A stretch of DNA of 64,000 bases from JADKAV01 sp037046735 (lineage in GTDB: Bacteria > Actinomycetota > Actinomycetes > S36-B12 > UBA10799): positions 310,001 through 374,000 of the forward strand of contig JBAOHC010000027.1 in NCBI GenBank assembly GCA_037046735.1, given 5' to 3'. This document shows, piece after piece, positions 28,213-37,029 of this stretch. A program made the position numbers and the translations under genes. The notes under the pieces were generated by a model. That model was not told where the DNA came from. It did not search any database and worked only from the letters and a program-made list of their open reading frames with translations. How positions within the stretch are numbered: the first letter of the stretch is position 1; the number at the start of each line of letters is the position of its first letter.

Positions 28213-28524
28213 GTGAGTACCGACATGGAGTGGACCCCCTCCCGCGGGCGTGCCTGCTCTGTGTGCGCGACGGTCGTCCCCATGGTCGGTGAGGTGTGTG
28301 GCAGGTGCCCGCTCTGCTGGGCCTGCCAGAACGGCGCCGATCCTGACCACACCGTGGGTCAGGCCATCGCGGTCGAAGCCCTCTGGCTGCTGGACACCGC
28401 ACCCCACCGAGTGGGTGAGTGCGTCCAACGGCTGCGTAGCCTCGCCGAGCATGCCACGCGGCCGGGCGTCACCGCGGTGCTCTCGGCTGCGGCGCGGGAT
28501 CTGGAGTTGCTGGCGGCGGAGTAG
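28213..28524 (+). CDS. Small six-cysteine protein
   Basis: 103 residues from the GTG at 28213, with GAGG eight bases before it. The N-terminus holds C15, C18, C29, C32, C35 and C38 (ACSVC, then CGRCPLCWAC). These could form a zinc ribbon, or the CxxCxxCxxC run could hold an iron-sulfur cluster. The rest is helical (AIAVEALWLLDTAPHRVGEC, AARDLELLAAE). No family was recognised. It stands alone, divergent from the phosphoesterase operon. A longer upstream frame exists but has no ribosome site. Confidence 0.6.
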   Translation: MSTDMEWTPSRGRACSVCATVVPMVGEVCGRCPLCWACQNGADPDHTVGQAIAVEALWLLDTAPHRVGECVQRLRSLAEHATRPGVTAVLSAAARDLELLAAE

Positions 28525-28614
28525 CAGGCTCGCTCAAGCGCCCCTGTTCTCGGCGGGCTCCCCTGCGAATATGGGGGCCAGCGGCAACGGTTGAGGGTGG
28601 GATTGGCCCAAGCC

Positions 28615-29205
28615 TCAGCCGCCCGCAGCCACCATTCGCACGGCCAACCCGAGGTTCTGCAGGCGGGCATCGAGCGCCTGCCGATCGTGGTCGAGCTCGT
28701 ACTGCACCGCAGCGGCGATGACCGTGTCCACGGCCAAACCCGCCACCATGTCGACGACACCGGGCGGCTGCACATGCAGGCCCAACAGCTCCACGATCAT
28801 CGCCCGGCCGCGGTCCCGCGCCGCAATCAGCGCGTTGCGGGCCAACTCCGACGAGCCGCTCAGCAACAGGGTCGCCCAGGTGAAGACGGCCAGTGGCCGA
28901 GCCGGTGAAACGATGGCCGCCTGCCACACCCCGATGGTCAGGGCGATCGCCTCGTCCAAGGTGGCGTCCCGACTCACCACCGCGTCGATAGCGCTGAGCC
29001 AATCGGTGACCAGCCGCTCGACAGCCGCGGCGAGCAGCCCATCCTTGTTACCGAAGTGGTAGTAGATCGTCGGGGCCGTGACCCCCGCCGTCTGACAGAT
29101 CCGCTTGATGGTGACGGCCGCAGGGTCAAGTTGCGCCAGAGCGTCCATGGTGGCTTGCAGAATGCGTTCCTCAGCAGGTTCGGTCTCCTGCGCGGGCGCT
29201 GCCAT
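28615..29205 (-). CDS. TetR-family transcriptional regulator
   Basis: 196 residues from the ATG at 29205; the longer upstream frame runs into a gene remnant and is not used. The N-terminal helix-turn-helix is clear: RILQATMDALAQLDPAAVTIKRICQTAGVTAPTIYYHFGNKDGLLAAAV. The C-terminal ligand domain is ordinary. No operator was found at its own start, but a perfect TetR-type palindrome lies at 39753-39774 near the paralogous block. Its targets are unknown. Confidence 0.88.
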   Translation of the reverse strand: MAAPAQETEPAEERILQATMDALAQLDPAAVTIKRICQTAGVTAPTIYYHFGNKDGLLAAAVERLVTDWLSAIDAVVSRDATLDEAIALTIGVWQAAIVSPARPLAVFTWATLLLSGSSELARNALIAARDRGRAMIVELLGLHVQPPGVVDMVAGLAVDTVIAAAVQYELDHDRQALDARLQNLGLAVRMVAAGG

Positions 29206-29307
29206 GAAGCACCACTGTAGGGCGGTCGGCCGTGCGGTCTGGAAGCGGGCTGCAAGGGCCGCACCGAACCGAAGGTGGTCATGAACCGGTTGACGGGCCA
29301 CGCCACC

Positions 29308-29462
29308 CTCTTGTCCAGAACTGTGGCCACCAGGTAGTCCACGGACTCCTCGGGCTGGGTGCGGTGTCCCCACGTCTTCATCGCCACCAGGTCCGGCATC
29401 GCGCACCACTGCCCGGTGGCGCCCGGCCATCGGCCTCGTGCGCGTCCCACACAACGAACATG
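29308..29462 (-). pseudogene. Remnant of membrane alpha/beta hydrolase C-terminus
   Basis: On the minus strand, frames here give QWCAMPDLVAMKTWGHR and ESVDYLVATVLDK. They match the C-terminal end of the intact hydrolase at 39907-41406 (DLAVLQTSGHRPLWEQ, EFVDYLVTTVLDK). The DNA also matches, including CACCAGGTAGTCCACG. Only the last 50 or so codons remain, without start or catalytic serine. It is the left end of a duplicated block (see findings). Confidence 0.75.
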
Positions 29463-29539
29463 GAGCGTGGGCTTCGGGTGCGCGTGCATGCCTACGAGGC
29501 GGGTTGATGACCGGCCGCCCGTGAGCCGGATTGCCTGGT

Positions 29540-29545
29540 TAACAT
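29540..29545 (+). promoter_or_regulatory. Leaderless -10 box of the thioesterase gene
   Basis: TAACAT is followed by six bases and the GTG at 29552. No ribosome site is present. Confidence 0.5.
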
Positions 29546-29551
29546 CCAGAC

Positions 29552-30004
29552 GTGACCCCCGAGCGCAGCCTTCAAGACCGGTTCTTCCCTGACCTGATGT
29601 GCTTCGGATGCGGTCCGGCGAACAGCAAGGGCCTGCGTCTGCGCAGCTTCGAGGCTGACAGTGGCACCACCGCGGACTTCACCCCGTGGCCCGAACATGA
29701 CAACGGACTCGGCTTTCTCAATGGCGGGATCATCTGCACAGTCATGGACTGCCACAGCGCAACGCCCGTACTCCTGCAGGCACAGCGGATGGGCTTGAGT
29801 CTGAGTGATTCCCCACTGCCGTTCGTGACCGCTGGGCTGACGGTGAAGTACCTCCGACCGACACCCCTGAGGCAGCCACTGAGCCTGCGTGCGACCGTCC
29901 GTGAGGCCGACCAGACAACGATGCTGGTCGCTGTCGAACTCTGGGCGGAGGGCAAAGTGCGGGCGCAGGGCGAGGCAACCTGGAAGCTGTGGAAGCCGCG
30001 CTGA
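29552..30004 (+). CDS. PaaI-type hotdog thioesterase
   Basis: 150 residues. Starts at GTG 29552. The opening DLMCFGCGPANSKGLRLRSFE and the central GLGFLNGGIICTVMDCHSA followed by LTVKYLRPTPLRQPLSLRATV are the pattern of PaaI-like acyl-CoA thioesterases. The acyl substrate cannot be told. It converges with the FN3 gene thirteen bases away. A truncated copy of its first twenty-odd codons lies at 43437-43505. Confidence 0.85.
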   Translation: MTPERSLQDRFFPDLMCFGCGPANSKGLRLRSFEADSGTTADFTPWPEHDNGLGFLNGGIICTVMDCHSATPVLLQAQRMGLSLSDSPLPFVTAGLTVKYLRPTPLRQPLSLRATVREADQTTMLVAVELWAEGKVRAQGEATWKLWKPR

Positions 30005-30016
30005 GCGTGCGAAGGC

Positions 30017-31813
30017 TCAGCGCACCCTCGTGTCCGTGAATGTCACGAGGCTGTCAGCGTTCCATGTCCGCAGGGCCACCTGACTTCCCTCCGGTACCGG
30101 CATCGCGCACTTGCTGGTCGTCACGGCCTTGGTCAGACTCGGCACGTCGAACATCCGGATCCCATCGACAGTGGCGTAGAGGCTGTCCCCGCTGACCACT
30201 ACGACGATGTGGTGTTTGCCGAACACGCTCAGGGTGGCGGGGAACTTGGTCTGGGCGATCGGCGTACTGCACTCCTTGTCGGCGTTCCACACGCGCACGA
30301 TGAAGTTGTTGCCTTGACCTTTGTCGTATTGGAACGTGTAGCCAGAGGTCACGACGGCCCCGCTGAACGTCGAACGGACCCAGACGCCCCACCCGTTGCC
30401 CTGTTCGTAATTGACATCCGAGGTGAAGACCACGTCTTGGGATGTCCGTGGCCGCAGTGATAGGACGCGTGACCCATAGTTCAGGAAGACCTTGGTGCCG
30501 GTGATCTCCGCACGGCCGCCGATGAGTTTCCAGTCCGAGGCCTTGAGGAGATCGGTGTTGCACAGGTCGAGCACACTGCGCCCGAATTCTTTGGACCCGG
30601 CGGGGCCGAGTCCGGTCACCTGGACTGTGTAGGTGCCGCACGGCACATCCCCGAACACGACCTTGCTGGCCCGATTGCTCACGAGGTGATGATCGTGGAA
30701 TCGCGCGTCGCCAATCGTCGGCGTGATGGTCACGTCCAGTTTCGGGTACTTGCCGTTGGAGCCGACCGGCCCGCTGATGTCGACGATCACCCTGGCCCCG
30801 GCACTCTTGATAGTGACAGCAGGGTCCATCTCGGGCTTTCCGCTACCGCCCAGCCGGTAAACGGTCACGGGTTTGGTGAGCGAACTCGCCTTGGCACCAC
30901 CCACAGCGCGGACCTGAAAGTCCCAGTCCTTGGTCGGGTCGAGACTCAGATGCACCGAGGTGGTCTGCTCCCCCGACACCAGCACCCAGGTAGGGGCGCC
31001 CGATCCAGTGCGGTACGCGACTTCATAGCCGGTCAGGGCGCTGGCACCCTTCCACTCGGGCGCCTTCCACGACACGACGATGACTGCAGGAACGCCAGCA
31101 TCGCGCACAGCCGCCAGTCTCGAGGGAGGCGTCATGGCGGTCTTCGCACCGCGCAGCAGGAGTGTGGGAGAGGCGCACGTTCCAAATTCATTGAAAGCCT
31201 GAACGCGCGCCTTGTACATGCGGTTGGCTTCCAGGCCCGGGATCCCCATGCCCGTGCCGGAGGTTGCCTGCGACAGGATCAGCTTGCCGTCGCGCACCGC
31301 GGTCACGCGCACCTCGTAGCGCGTCACGGGCTTCTCACTGCGGATGGCCGGTGGTGACCACGTCAGCTGCGACGGTTGCTCATCGCCCTTGCCGTTCCAG
31401 GCCAGGTTGCTCACCGAGCCCGGCGCCAAGGCCGCCACCCAGTACTCACCAGTCGTGGCGGACTGACCATCCGGTTTCACCGCACTCACGGTCACTCGGT
31501 AGCGCGTGCAGTTTCCGGTGGCGTCGTAGACGAAGGCCGTCGTGCCGGCGGGCACCACTGTCGCATCGTCAGTGGTGCCGTCAAAGACGTTGACGGTGTA
31601 GTGGTCCACTCCCGCGACCGCTGACCAGGTGATTTGCAGGTCCGTGGAGTCTGCCCCCGTTCGGACAACCTGCAACGTTGCTGGAGCCCCGGGGACCGCC
31701 CATGACGTGTTCGTCGCCATCAACAGGACAGCGCACGCCGTCAGACAAGCGCACAGAATCCTCCCGGCCGTCGGCCTGTGAGACCATCCCGTCGGAATCC
31801 GCCCCTGGTCCAT
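30017..31813 (-). CDS. Secreted fibronectin type III protein
   Basis: 598 residues. A signal peptide (ILCACLTACAVLLMATNTSWA) is followed by about three FN3 domains: PATLQVVRTGADSTDLQITW, then APGSVSNLAWNG through EVRVTAV, then PPSRLAAVRDAGVPAVIVVSW with YEVAYRTG. The C-terminal 170 residues (WKLIGGRAEITGTKVFLNYG ... YATVDGIRMFDV) look like a laminin-G/lectin-type beta sandwich of the kind that binds sugar polymers. No catalytic domain was recognised, so this is probably an adhesive or binding surface protein. The ATG is preceded closely by GAGG. Confidence 0.82.
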   Translation of the reverse strand: MDQGRIPTGWSHRPTAGRILCACLTACAVLLMATNTSWAVPGAPATLQVVRTGADSTDLQITWSAVAGVDHYTVNVFDGTTDDATVVPAGTTAFVYDATGNCTRYRVTVSAVKPDGQSATTGEYWVAALAPGSVSNLAWNGKGDEQPSQLTWSPPAIRSEKPVTRYEVRVTAVRDGKLILSQATSGTGMGIPGLEANRMYKARVQAFNEFGTCASPTLLLRGAKTAMTPPSRLAAVRDAGVPAVIVVSWKAPEWKGASALTGYEVAYRTGSGAPTWVLVSGEQTTSVHLSLDPTKDWDFQVRAVGGAKASSLTKPVTVYRLGGSGKPEMDPAVTIKSAGARVIVDISGPVGSNGKYPKLDVTITPTIGDARFHDHHLVSNRASKVVFGDVPCGTYTVQVTGLGPAGSKEFGRSVLDLCNTDLLKASDWKLIGGRAEITGTKVFLNYGSRVLSLRPRTSQDVVFTSDVNYEQGNGWGVWVRSTFSGAVVTSGYTFQYDKGQGNNFIVRVWNADKECSTPIAQTKFPATLSVFGKHHIVVVVSGDSLYATVDGIRMFDVPSLTKAVTTSKCAMPVPEGSQVALRTWNADSLVTFTDTRVR

Positions 31814-31980
31814 ACCTCAAGTGTCGCGAATGGAGTCGGCGATTCCGTCGCTGTCGGCGTCAAGAGACTCTCAAGATTTCGGGAGGCAAGGATTTCGGGC
31901 CTCTCGCGCACCCTCGGGGACGTGAGCGGGGGTGTACATCCCCTGGCCCTCACGGACAACCAAGACGCCCTGCCCGCCGC

Positions 31981-32958
31981 CTATCGCTCCTGGCGGACGC
32001 GCAGGACTACCTTGCCCACAAAATCGCCCTGCAGGTAGTAGCGCATCGCGCGCGGCGACTCTGCGAGGTCGAACTCTCGGTCGATCACCGGCGTGACGGT
32101 TCTCTCGGAGATCAGGTGCAGCAGCAGCGCCATATCTTCAGTCCGGTTCGCGCGGTACATGACCAGACTGACGCGCCTCCCCGCGGCCAGGCGCATGGTT
32201 TGCCCGAATGCCGCGGCCATGGCCAGCCGCCCGGTTCTGCCGCCGATGACTGCCCCGACACCACGCGGGCGCAGTGCGCGGCCGTAATCCAGCGGAGACC
32301 GGCTGCACACCATGTCCAGGATCAGGTCGTACTGCTCGCCGGTGCGGGCGAAGTCGACGCGGCGGAAGTCGATGGTGTGGTCAGCGCCGAGAGTACGCAT
32401 GGCTTGGAGCTTCGCCAAGCCGTCGACCCCGGTGACGTCCCATCCGTGCGCCTTGGCGATCTGGATGGCGAAGGTGCCCACGCCGCCCCCGGCGCCGTTG
32501 ACGAGGAGGCGCCTGCCAGCACCGGATGGTGCTGTCTTGCGCAGACCCGCGATGGCCAGTCCGCCGGCCTGCGGGATAGCCGCCGCCTGCTCGAACGTCA
32601 GCCATGACGGCTTTCGCGTCAGGGCCGTTTCGGGTGCCACGGCGTACTGCGCGAAGGCCCCGAAACCGCTGGCCGACAGATCACCGAACACCTCGTCACC
32701 GACCCGGTACCTGGTCACCGCGGCGCCCACCGCGTCGACCACACCCGCAATGTCCGAGCCGAGGATGCGATGACGAGGTCGCCGCAGCCCACCCGTGCGG
32801 TTGATCAGAGGTTTGCCTCGCATCAGGCCCTGGTCCCACTCGTTGATCGCCGCCGCGTGCACCCTGACCAGTACCTGCCCGTGATCTGGCTGCGGGATCG
32901 GCACAGTGGCCAGTTTGAGTACTTCGGGACCGCCATACGCGTCGTGGACGAGCGCCAT
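31981..32958 (-). CDS. Zinc-free quinone oxidoreductase-like MDR protein
   Basis: 325 residues from the ATG at 32958 (MALVHDAYGGPEVLKL), which follows GGTGGAG; a longer frame upstream is not supported. NADPH-dependent reductase family: LGSDIAGVVDAVG, GDEVFGDL, the nucleotide-binding LLVNGAGGGVGTFAIQIAK, and ADHTIDFRRVDF. Zinc ligands of alcohol dehydrogenases are absent. Likely acts on quinones or enones. A truncated copy of its 5' end, with the ribosome-site region, lies at 43506-43562. Confidence 0.87.
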   Translation of the reverse strand: MALVHDAYGGPEVLKLATVPIPQPDHGQVLVRVHAAAINEWDQGLMRGKPLINRTGGLRRPRHRILGSDIAGVVDAVGAAVTRYRVGDEVFGDLSASGFGAFAQYAVAPETALTRKPSWLTFEQAAAIPQAGGLAIAGLRKTAPSGAGRRLLVNGAGGGVGTFAIQIAKAHGWDVTGVDGLAKLQAMRTLGADHTIDFRRVDFARTGEQYDLILDMVCSRSPLDYGRALRPRGVGAVIGGRTGRLAMAAAFGQTMRLAAGRRVSLVMYRANRTEDMALLLHLISERTVTPVIDREFDLAESPRAMRYYLQGDFVGKVVLRVRQER

Positions 32959-33017
32959 CACACGCTCCACCGTAGTACCGGCACCACTGCGCCCGCTTCG
33001 GATCGAGCACACATCCC

Positions 33018-33052
33018 CATCTGGACGATCTTGGTCGACATCCGACCAGATG
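33018..33052. repeat. Dispersed palindrome, family B, degenerate copy
   Basis: CATCTGG at 33018 pairs with CCAGATG at 33046. The right half, GACCAGATGT, resembles the better copies at 34640 and 56727. Located in the 110-base gap between two leftward genes. Confidence 0.5.
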
Positions 33053-33070
33053 TCTTCGCGATAGGCACCT

Positions 33071-34291
33071 TCAGCCGGCCGGTGTTGCGCCGTCCATCCG
33101 CGCCATCCACGCCATGACGTCATCGGCGTACCGGCCGGCGCGCAGGGCGCCGGCCATGTAGCGCATGGGGGTGTCCACGTGGGCGAAGAACGCCTTGTAA
33201 CTCGGACACAGGTAGTGCAGGCCGGGTTCACCGTCGGGGGTGAGTGTGAACCGATCCTTCGGACAGCCACCGTTGCACGCGAAGCGCACACTGCAACCGC
33301 GGCAGTAGCCGGGCAGGTCATCGCGCTTCGCCTGCCCGAAGGCGATCTGCTCGGGTGAGCTGATCAGCTGCAGCATCGGCGTCTCAGTGATGTTGCCCAG
33401 CAGGTAGTCAGGCTCCACGAAGTGGTCGCACGAGTAGAGGTCACCGTTGTGCTCCAGCGCCAGCGCGGTGCCGCAGGTCTGGGCGTGGACGCACATCGAC
33501 CCGGGGACATTGAGGTAATTGGCCAAGGTGGTGTCGAACATCTGCACGTAGACCCGACCGACGTCACGGCGGACCCACTCGTCGAACACCTCGGACAGGA
33601 ACGCCCCGTACCCGCCGGGACGCACGCAACGATCGGTCACCTCCACCCCGACAGGAATGCCGCCCGGGGCCGGGCGTTCCACGACCGGGATGAACTGGAT
33701 GTACTCGGCACCCAGCTCGTCACGCAGGAAGCGATAGACCTCCAGTCCGTGTTCCTCGTTGGCACGGTTGACCGTCGTGAGCGCGTTCCACCGCACCCCG
33801 TGATCCTGCAGGACGCGCACCCCCCGAACTACCCGGTCGAAGGACGGTTTGCCACCCTTGTCGCGGCGGTACACGTCATGCAACCGTGCCGGGCCGTCAA
33901 TCGAGACCCCCACGAGGAAGTCGTGCTCGGCGAAGAACTGCGCCCACGCAGAGTCCAGCAGTGTGGCGTTCGTCTGGATGGTGTGTTCGATGACCTGTCC
34001 CGGCCGGCGTTGACGCGCCACCAGGTCCATCACCTGCCGATAGAAGTCCAAGCCCATCAGAGTCGGTTCGCCGCCCTGCCAGGCGATGCTCACCTCGGGC
34101 GTGGCCTGCGAGGCCAACAACTGGCAGATGTACTCCTCGAGCACCTTCGGCGTCATCCGGAATGTGCTGCCCGGATAGAGCTCCTCCTTGGCCAAGAAGA
34201 AGCAGTAGTCGCAGTCCAGGTTGCAGATCGCGCCCGCCGGCTTCGCCAGCACGTGGAACGAGACAGGTGGGAACCCTTGCTCCATCGGCAC
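33071..34291 (-). CDS. Radical SAM anaerobic sulfatase-maturase-like enzyme (SPASM)
   Basis: 406 residues. The radical SAM cluster motif is CNLDCDYC in GAICNLDCDYCFFLAKEELYPG, followed by WQGGEPTLMGLDFY, IQTNATLLD and VSIDGPARLHD. Seven or more cysteines in the C-terminal third (CVHAQTCG, YSCDHF, CRGCSVRFACNGGCPKDRF, YLCPS) hold the SPASM auxiliary clusters. The family converts Cys or Ser to formylglycine in sulfatases. No sulfatase gene lies in this window, so the substrate is unlinked or the enzyme modifies another protein or peptide. Confidence 0.88.
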   Translation of the reverse strand: MPMEQGFPPVSFHVLAKPAGAICNLDCDYCFFLAKEELYPGSTFRMTPKVLEEYICQLLASQATPEVSIAWQGGEPTLMGLDFYRQVMDLVARQRRPGQVIEHTIQTNATLLDSAWAQFFAEHDFLVGVSIDGPARLHDVYRRDKGGKPSFDRVVRGVRVLQDHGVRWNALTTVNRANEEHGLEVYRFLRDELGAEYIQFIPVVERPAPGGIPVGVEVTDRCVRPGGYGAFLSEVFDEWVRRDVGRVYVQMFDTTLANYLNVPGSMCVHAQTCGTALALEHNGDLYSCDHFVEPDYLLGNITETPMLQLISSPEQIAFGQAKRDDLPGYCRGCSVRFACNGGCPKDRFTLTPDGEPGLHYLCPSYKAFFAHVDTPMRYMAGALRAGRYADDVMAWMARMDGATPAG

Positions 34292-34580
34292 AACCGCATC
34301 CTTTCAGCCACACCCACCCACGATCGCCATGGCCATGCTCACATGGCTCGCTGTCTTGGACGCGCGTCATGCCGAGACCGGCAACGTCATCGTGCTCACC
34401 GCTTTCTACGCCCCGGGCAGTGAGACACAGGGCCACCGGCGGATCACCCGACGATCGTAGGCACGAAGTGGCAGTTCTGTGCGGCCTGGGCACGGTGGGC
34501 GATCCGGGTGCGGACCTCCACGCACCCGGATCCGGCATCGCGCGTCCACAGCTGGTTGGGCGGGCACCCCGGGGAGGCAA

Positions 34581-34626
34581 TCTCAACCAGCGACACGCCT
34601 GAGAAGTCCGATTCGCACCTTATGCA
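34581..34626. repeat. Dispersed palindromic repeat, family A, copy 4 (partial)
   Basis: GCGACACGCCTGAGAAGTCC followed by GATTCGCACCTTATGCA matches the core and right arm of family A; the left arm (AATCTCAACCA) has diverged. Confidence 0.6.
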
Positions 34627-34639
34627 CCGCGTGGCATTC

Positions 34640-34680
34640 TCACATCTGGTTGATCATGGTCCGCGGCCAACCAGATGTGG
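34640..34680. repeat. Dispersed palindrome, family B, copy with both arms
   Basis: CACATCTGGTTG at 34641-34652 is the exact reverse complement of CAACCAGATGTG at 34668-34679, with a 15-base loop. It directly follows family A copy 4. Confidence 0.75.
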
Positions 34681-34795
34681 ACCAGCCGATGTTGCCAGGG
34701 CCGAAGAGCGGCTTACGCGTGAGGACCGCGGACTCCCCCGAGAGCGGCCGGTAGCACCAAGCACACACGCCTCACATGACTCCTATGCTGAGGCC

Positions 34796-34840
34796 GTGCG
34801 ACTGGCGGCATGCACCCTGGCCTTTGCACTGCTCCCATAG
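34796..34840 (+). CDS. Micro-ORF, signal-peptide-like, possible gene-start remnant
   Basis: TATGCT (34784-34789), six bases, then GTG and fourteen codons reading VRLAACTLAFALLP before a TAG. The promoter-to-start geometry matches the leaderless genes of this window, and the peptide resembles the first part of a secretion signal. It is probably the surviving start of a lost secreted protein. It could also be chance. Confidence 0.3.
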   Translation: MRLAACTLAFALLP

Positions 34841-35260
34841 TCACCGCCGAGCCTTCGCCGTGCGTCGGTCGTTCTCCTTGACGATCGCCTTGACCAGTTC
34901 CGACTTGGACATCGTTGACCGGCCCTTGATCCCCAACTCCCTGGCCACCCCGTAGAGGTGCTTCTTGGTAGCGGTGGCGTTGACGCCGCCGGCCGTCTCA
35001 CGTCGGGTGGACTTGCCGCCTTTGGCCTGGTCGTCGGAGGGACCGGCCTTGTCCTTGCGCTCCCACCGGTCACCGACCTTCTCGTGGGTGTGTTTGAGTG
35101 CCGACCAGGCGGTGCGCATGGCACGCTCACCCTCGCCGTACTCCGCGGCCGCCGCGTCATGTGCTTTCGCAAAGGTCCGCTTCGCCTTCTTGCCAGACCG
35201 GGCGACCGTGCTGGGCAGTTCACGGGCCTGGACCTTGCCCTTCTTCGTCATCATCGGCAT
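34841..35260 (-). CDS. ChaB-family protein with Rho-N-like C-terminus
   Basis: 139 residues, very basic. The ChaB-like part is ELPSTVARSGKKAKRTFAKAHDAAAAEYG through ERAMRTAWSALKHTHEKVGDRWERK. A charged linker follows, then KKHLYGVARELGIKGRSTMSKSELVKAIVKE, the Rho N-terminal/SAP-like helix-extended-loop-helix that often binds nucleic acid. The exact role is unknown; nucleic-acid association is inference from charge and fold. The start is one of two nearby ATGs, neither with a strong ribosome site. Confidence 0.8.
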   Translation of the reverse strand: MPMMTKKGKVQARELPSTVARSGKKAKRTFAKAHDAAAAEYGEGERAMRTAWSALKHTHEKVGDRWERKDKAGPSDDQAKGGKSTRRETAGGVNATATKKHLYGVARELGIKGRSTMSKSELVKAIVKENDRRTAKARR

Positions 35261-35329
35261 GGCGGTACTTACCCGCACCGGACCGCAGCAGACCGGATGG
35301 TCGCTGCCCTTCCACAATCACAGGATCTC

Positions 35330-35530
35330 CATTCCCCTGTGGGAATCCGAACTCGCCCAGGCGGCCACCGCGGGCTTCGATCTGTGCGCTGGCACGGTTG
35401 GCGCGGTCGTCGGCGTTCAGGCTGGCGATGGCAGCCCCCACCCCCGAGAGTCACCGGTATGGCGTTCCCATCCCAAGCACCGACAGCGACTTCGCCCTGG
35501 TGCCGGCTGCGTTCAACCCGTTGCAGTGAT
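35330..35530 (+). pseudogene. Possible relic coding region
   Basis: Between the ChaB and GNAT genes, one rightward frame reads ELAQAATAGFDLCAGTVGAV and a second reads YGVPIPSTDSDFALVPAAFN before a stop. Both look protein-like but are in different frames and have no start. No family was recognised; a decayed gene end is the simplest reading. Confidence 0.25.
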
Positions 35531-35545
35531 CCGCTCGCGCCTTCC

Positions 35546-36289
35546 TTAACCGGCCAGCCAAAGAGCCCACTGCTCCACTGTGCGGAAGCCCAATCGCTCA
35601 TAGACTCCGAAGCCCTCCATACTGGATTGCAACCAGGCCCAGGAAACGCCACCAACAAACCCCGCCCGAGTGGCATAGGCCGTGATCGCCGCCCCATACC
35701 CATGGCCGCGAAACTGCGCCGGAGTGGCGACGTCGAAGATCCCCACCGATTCGGTGTCGCTGATGGTCACCGCGGTGGTCACCGGCACGCCATCCACCTC
35801 ACCGATGAACATGCGGTACCCCGGCATCGGCGCGAACAGCGCGGTTGCACGACGAATCGCCGCCGCGTCTACCTCGAATGCGGACGCCGCAACCTCGGTA
35901 CGCAGATCGAAATCGGCATGCCGCAACTCGCGCATCACGAGACCGTCGACGGGCACGGCGGGGCCAGGGTCGCGCAGAGTCATCAGGGGGATGTCCGGAC
36001 CGCGGGTCAGGCCGACCGAGCAGGCCACGACTTCCCCCACGCCCACACACTCGGGCACAGCCTGCAGACCGTAGGGCGCTCCCTCGTCAGCAACGGCTCC
36101 CAGCACGTCGCACACCGCAACCGGATCGGCGTCGGCCTGATACAGCCACGCGCCGTTGAGGGTCGGGAAGGGAACTCCCGTGACCATCCCGAAAACGCCA
36201 GGCATGCTGCGTAGCCATTGCCTCTCCGGGTCCATCTGTGAGGCATGACGCATGAGGTTCAGGACGGTCTGACGGGCGGCGGGATTCAT
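35546..36289 (-). CDS. GNAT-family N-acetyltransferase
   Basis: 247 residues from the ATG at 36289, which follows GGAGG. The acetyl-CoA site is at QFRGHGYGAAITAYATRAG, and the last strand-helix is SSMEGFGVYERLGFRTVEQWALW. The N-terminal half (about 110 residues) is less conserved and may be a second, degenerate GNAT lobe. The substrate is unknown. It is divergent from the small secreted protein. Confidence 0.85.
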   Translation of the reverse strand: MNPAARQTVLNLMRHASQMDPERQWLRSMPGVFGMVTGVPFPTLNGAWLYQADADPVAVCDVLGAVADEGAPYGLQAVPECVGVGEVVACSVGLTRGPDIPLMTLRDPGPAVPVDGLVMRELRHADFDLRTEVAASAFEVDAAAIRRATALFAPMPGYRMFIGEVDGVPVTTAVTISDTESVGIFDVATPAQFRGHGYGAAITAYATRAGFVGGVSWAWLQSSMEGFGVYERLGFRTVEQWALWLAG

Positions 36290-36414
36290 GGTGACCTCCA
36301 CGCTCAGGCTAGTCATCTCAGCCGCGCTTTGCGATCAGCTGTGTGGCACAAACCCCGAAGAAGCCCGCAACCGCTGTACCCTGCGAGTGGAGTCTCTGGG
36401 AGGGAGAAAAGGAC

Positions 36415-36975
36415 ATGATCACGCGCAAACTGGCCGCATTAGGCGCGGCAGGCACACTCGCACTGATCTCTTGGGCGGGCACGAGCACTGCGCAGGCTGC
36501 CAGCAAGACGGCAATGGACCAGGGCGGCGCCTACTGCTTCCGCTTCGGATATCCCGCACCGGGAGGCACCACGAGTGTCCTGTCCCTCGACGTCGACCCT
36601 GCCGATCACCCCACCAAACAGCGACTCTGGTGGGCCAGCGGCGTCGAGAAGGCCACGAATGCCGACGTCCTCCTCGACAACTACGTCAACACCCTCAGCG
36701 GGAGTGCAACCCTGGCGAAGCCGAACAACAACGTCCCCGGCCCGAAGGTCATTCACATGGCGCTGACCGGAACCAGTTACGGCTCCGACCTCGACGCGAC
36801 GGTCACGGGGATCTGGGATCTGGAGTACAACCTGCAACTGAACCCCAAGACGCTGAAGGGCAAGATCGTCGGCCTGTCCACCTTCACCCCCGTCGCAACT
36901 GATGGCACACCGGGCACAGCCACGACCTACGCGATCAACACGATCGTCAAGCCGATGAGCTGCCGGAGGATCTAG
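36415..36975 (+). CDS. Small secreted protein of unknown function
   Basis: 186 residues. The ATG at 36415 follows a purine-rich site (GGGAGGGAGAAAAGG). A signal peptide runs to about STAQAA. The mature protein has two cysteines (YCFRFG and the last-residue region MSCRRI) that may pair, and reads as a beta-rich domain (TSVLSLDVDPADHPTKQRLWW; LDATVTGIWDLEYNLQLNP). I recognise no family. Monocistronic. Confidence 0.75.
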   Translation: MITRKLAALGAAGTLALISWAGTSTAQAASKTAMDQGGAYCFRFGYPAPGGTTSVLSLDVDPADHPTKQRLWWASGVEKATNADVLLDNYVNTLSGSATLAKPNNNVPGPKVIHMALTGTSYGSDLDATVTGIWDLEYNLQLNPKTLKGKIVGLSTFTPVATDGTPGTATTYAINTIVKPMSCRRI

Positions 36976-37017
36976 GAACGCGCGGCCGTGGGTCCCGATC
37001 TCAGCCGGCACACCCCG

Positions 37018-37023
37018 TACCCT
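37018..37023 (+). promoter_or_regulatory. Leaderless -10 box of the hydrolase at 37030
   Basis: TACCCT is followed by six bases and GTG 37030. An ATG at 37026 is out of frame. Confidence 0.5.
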
Positions 37024-37029
37024 GCATGA

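Larger units (their letters stand above)
34292..34840. other. Intergenic region rich in short repeats
   Basis: About 550 bases with a family A repeat piece, a family B palindrome and a micro-ORF (listed separately). Other frames look like chance. No complete gene was recognised. Confidence 0.55.
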
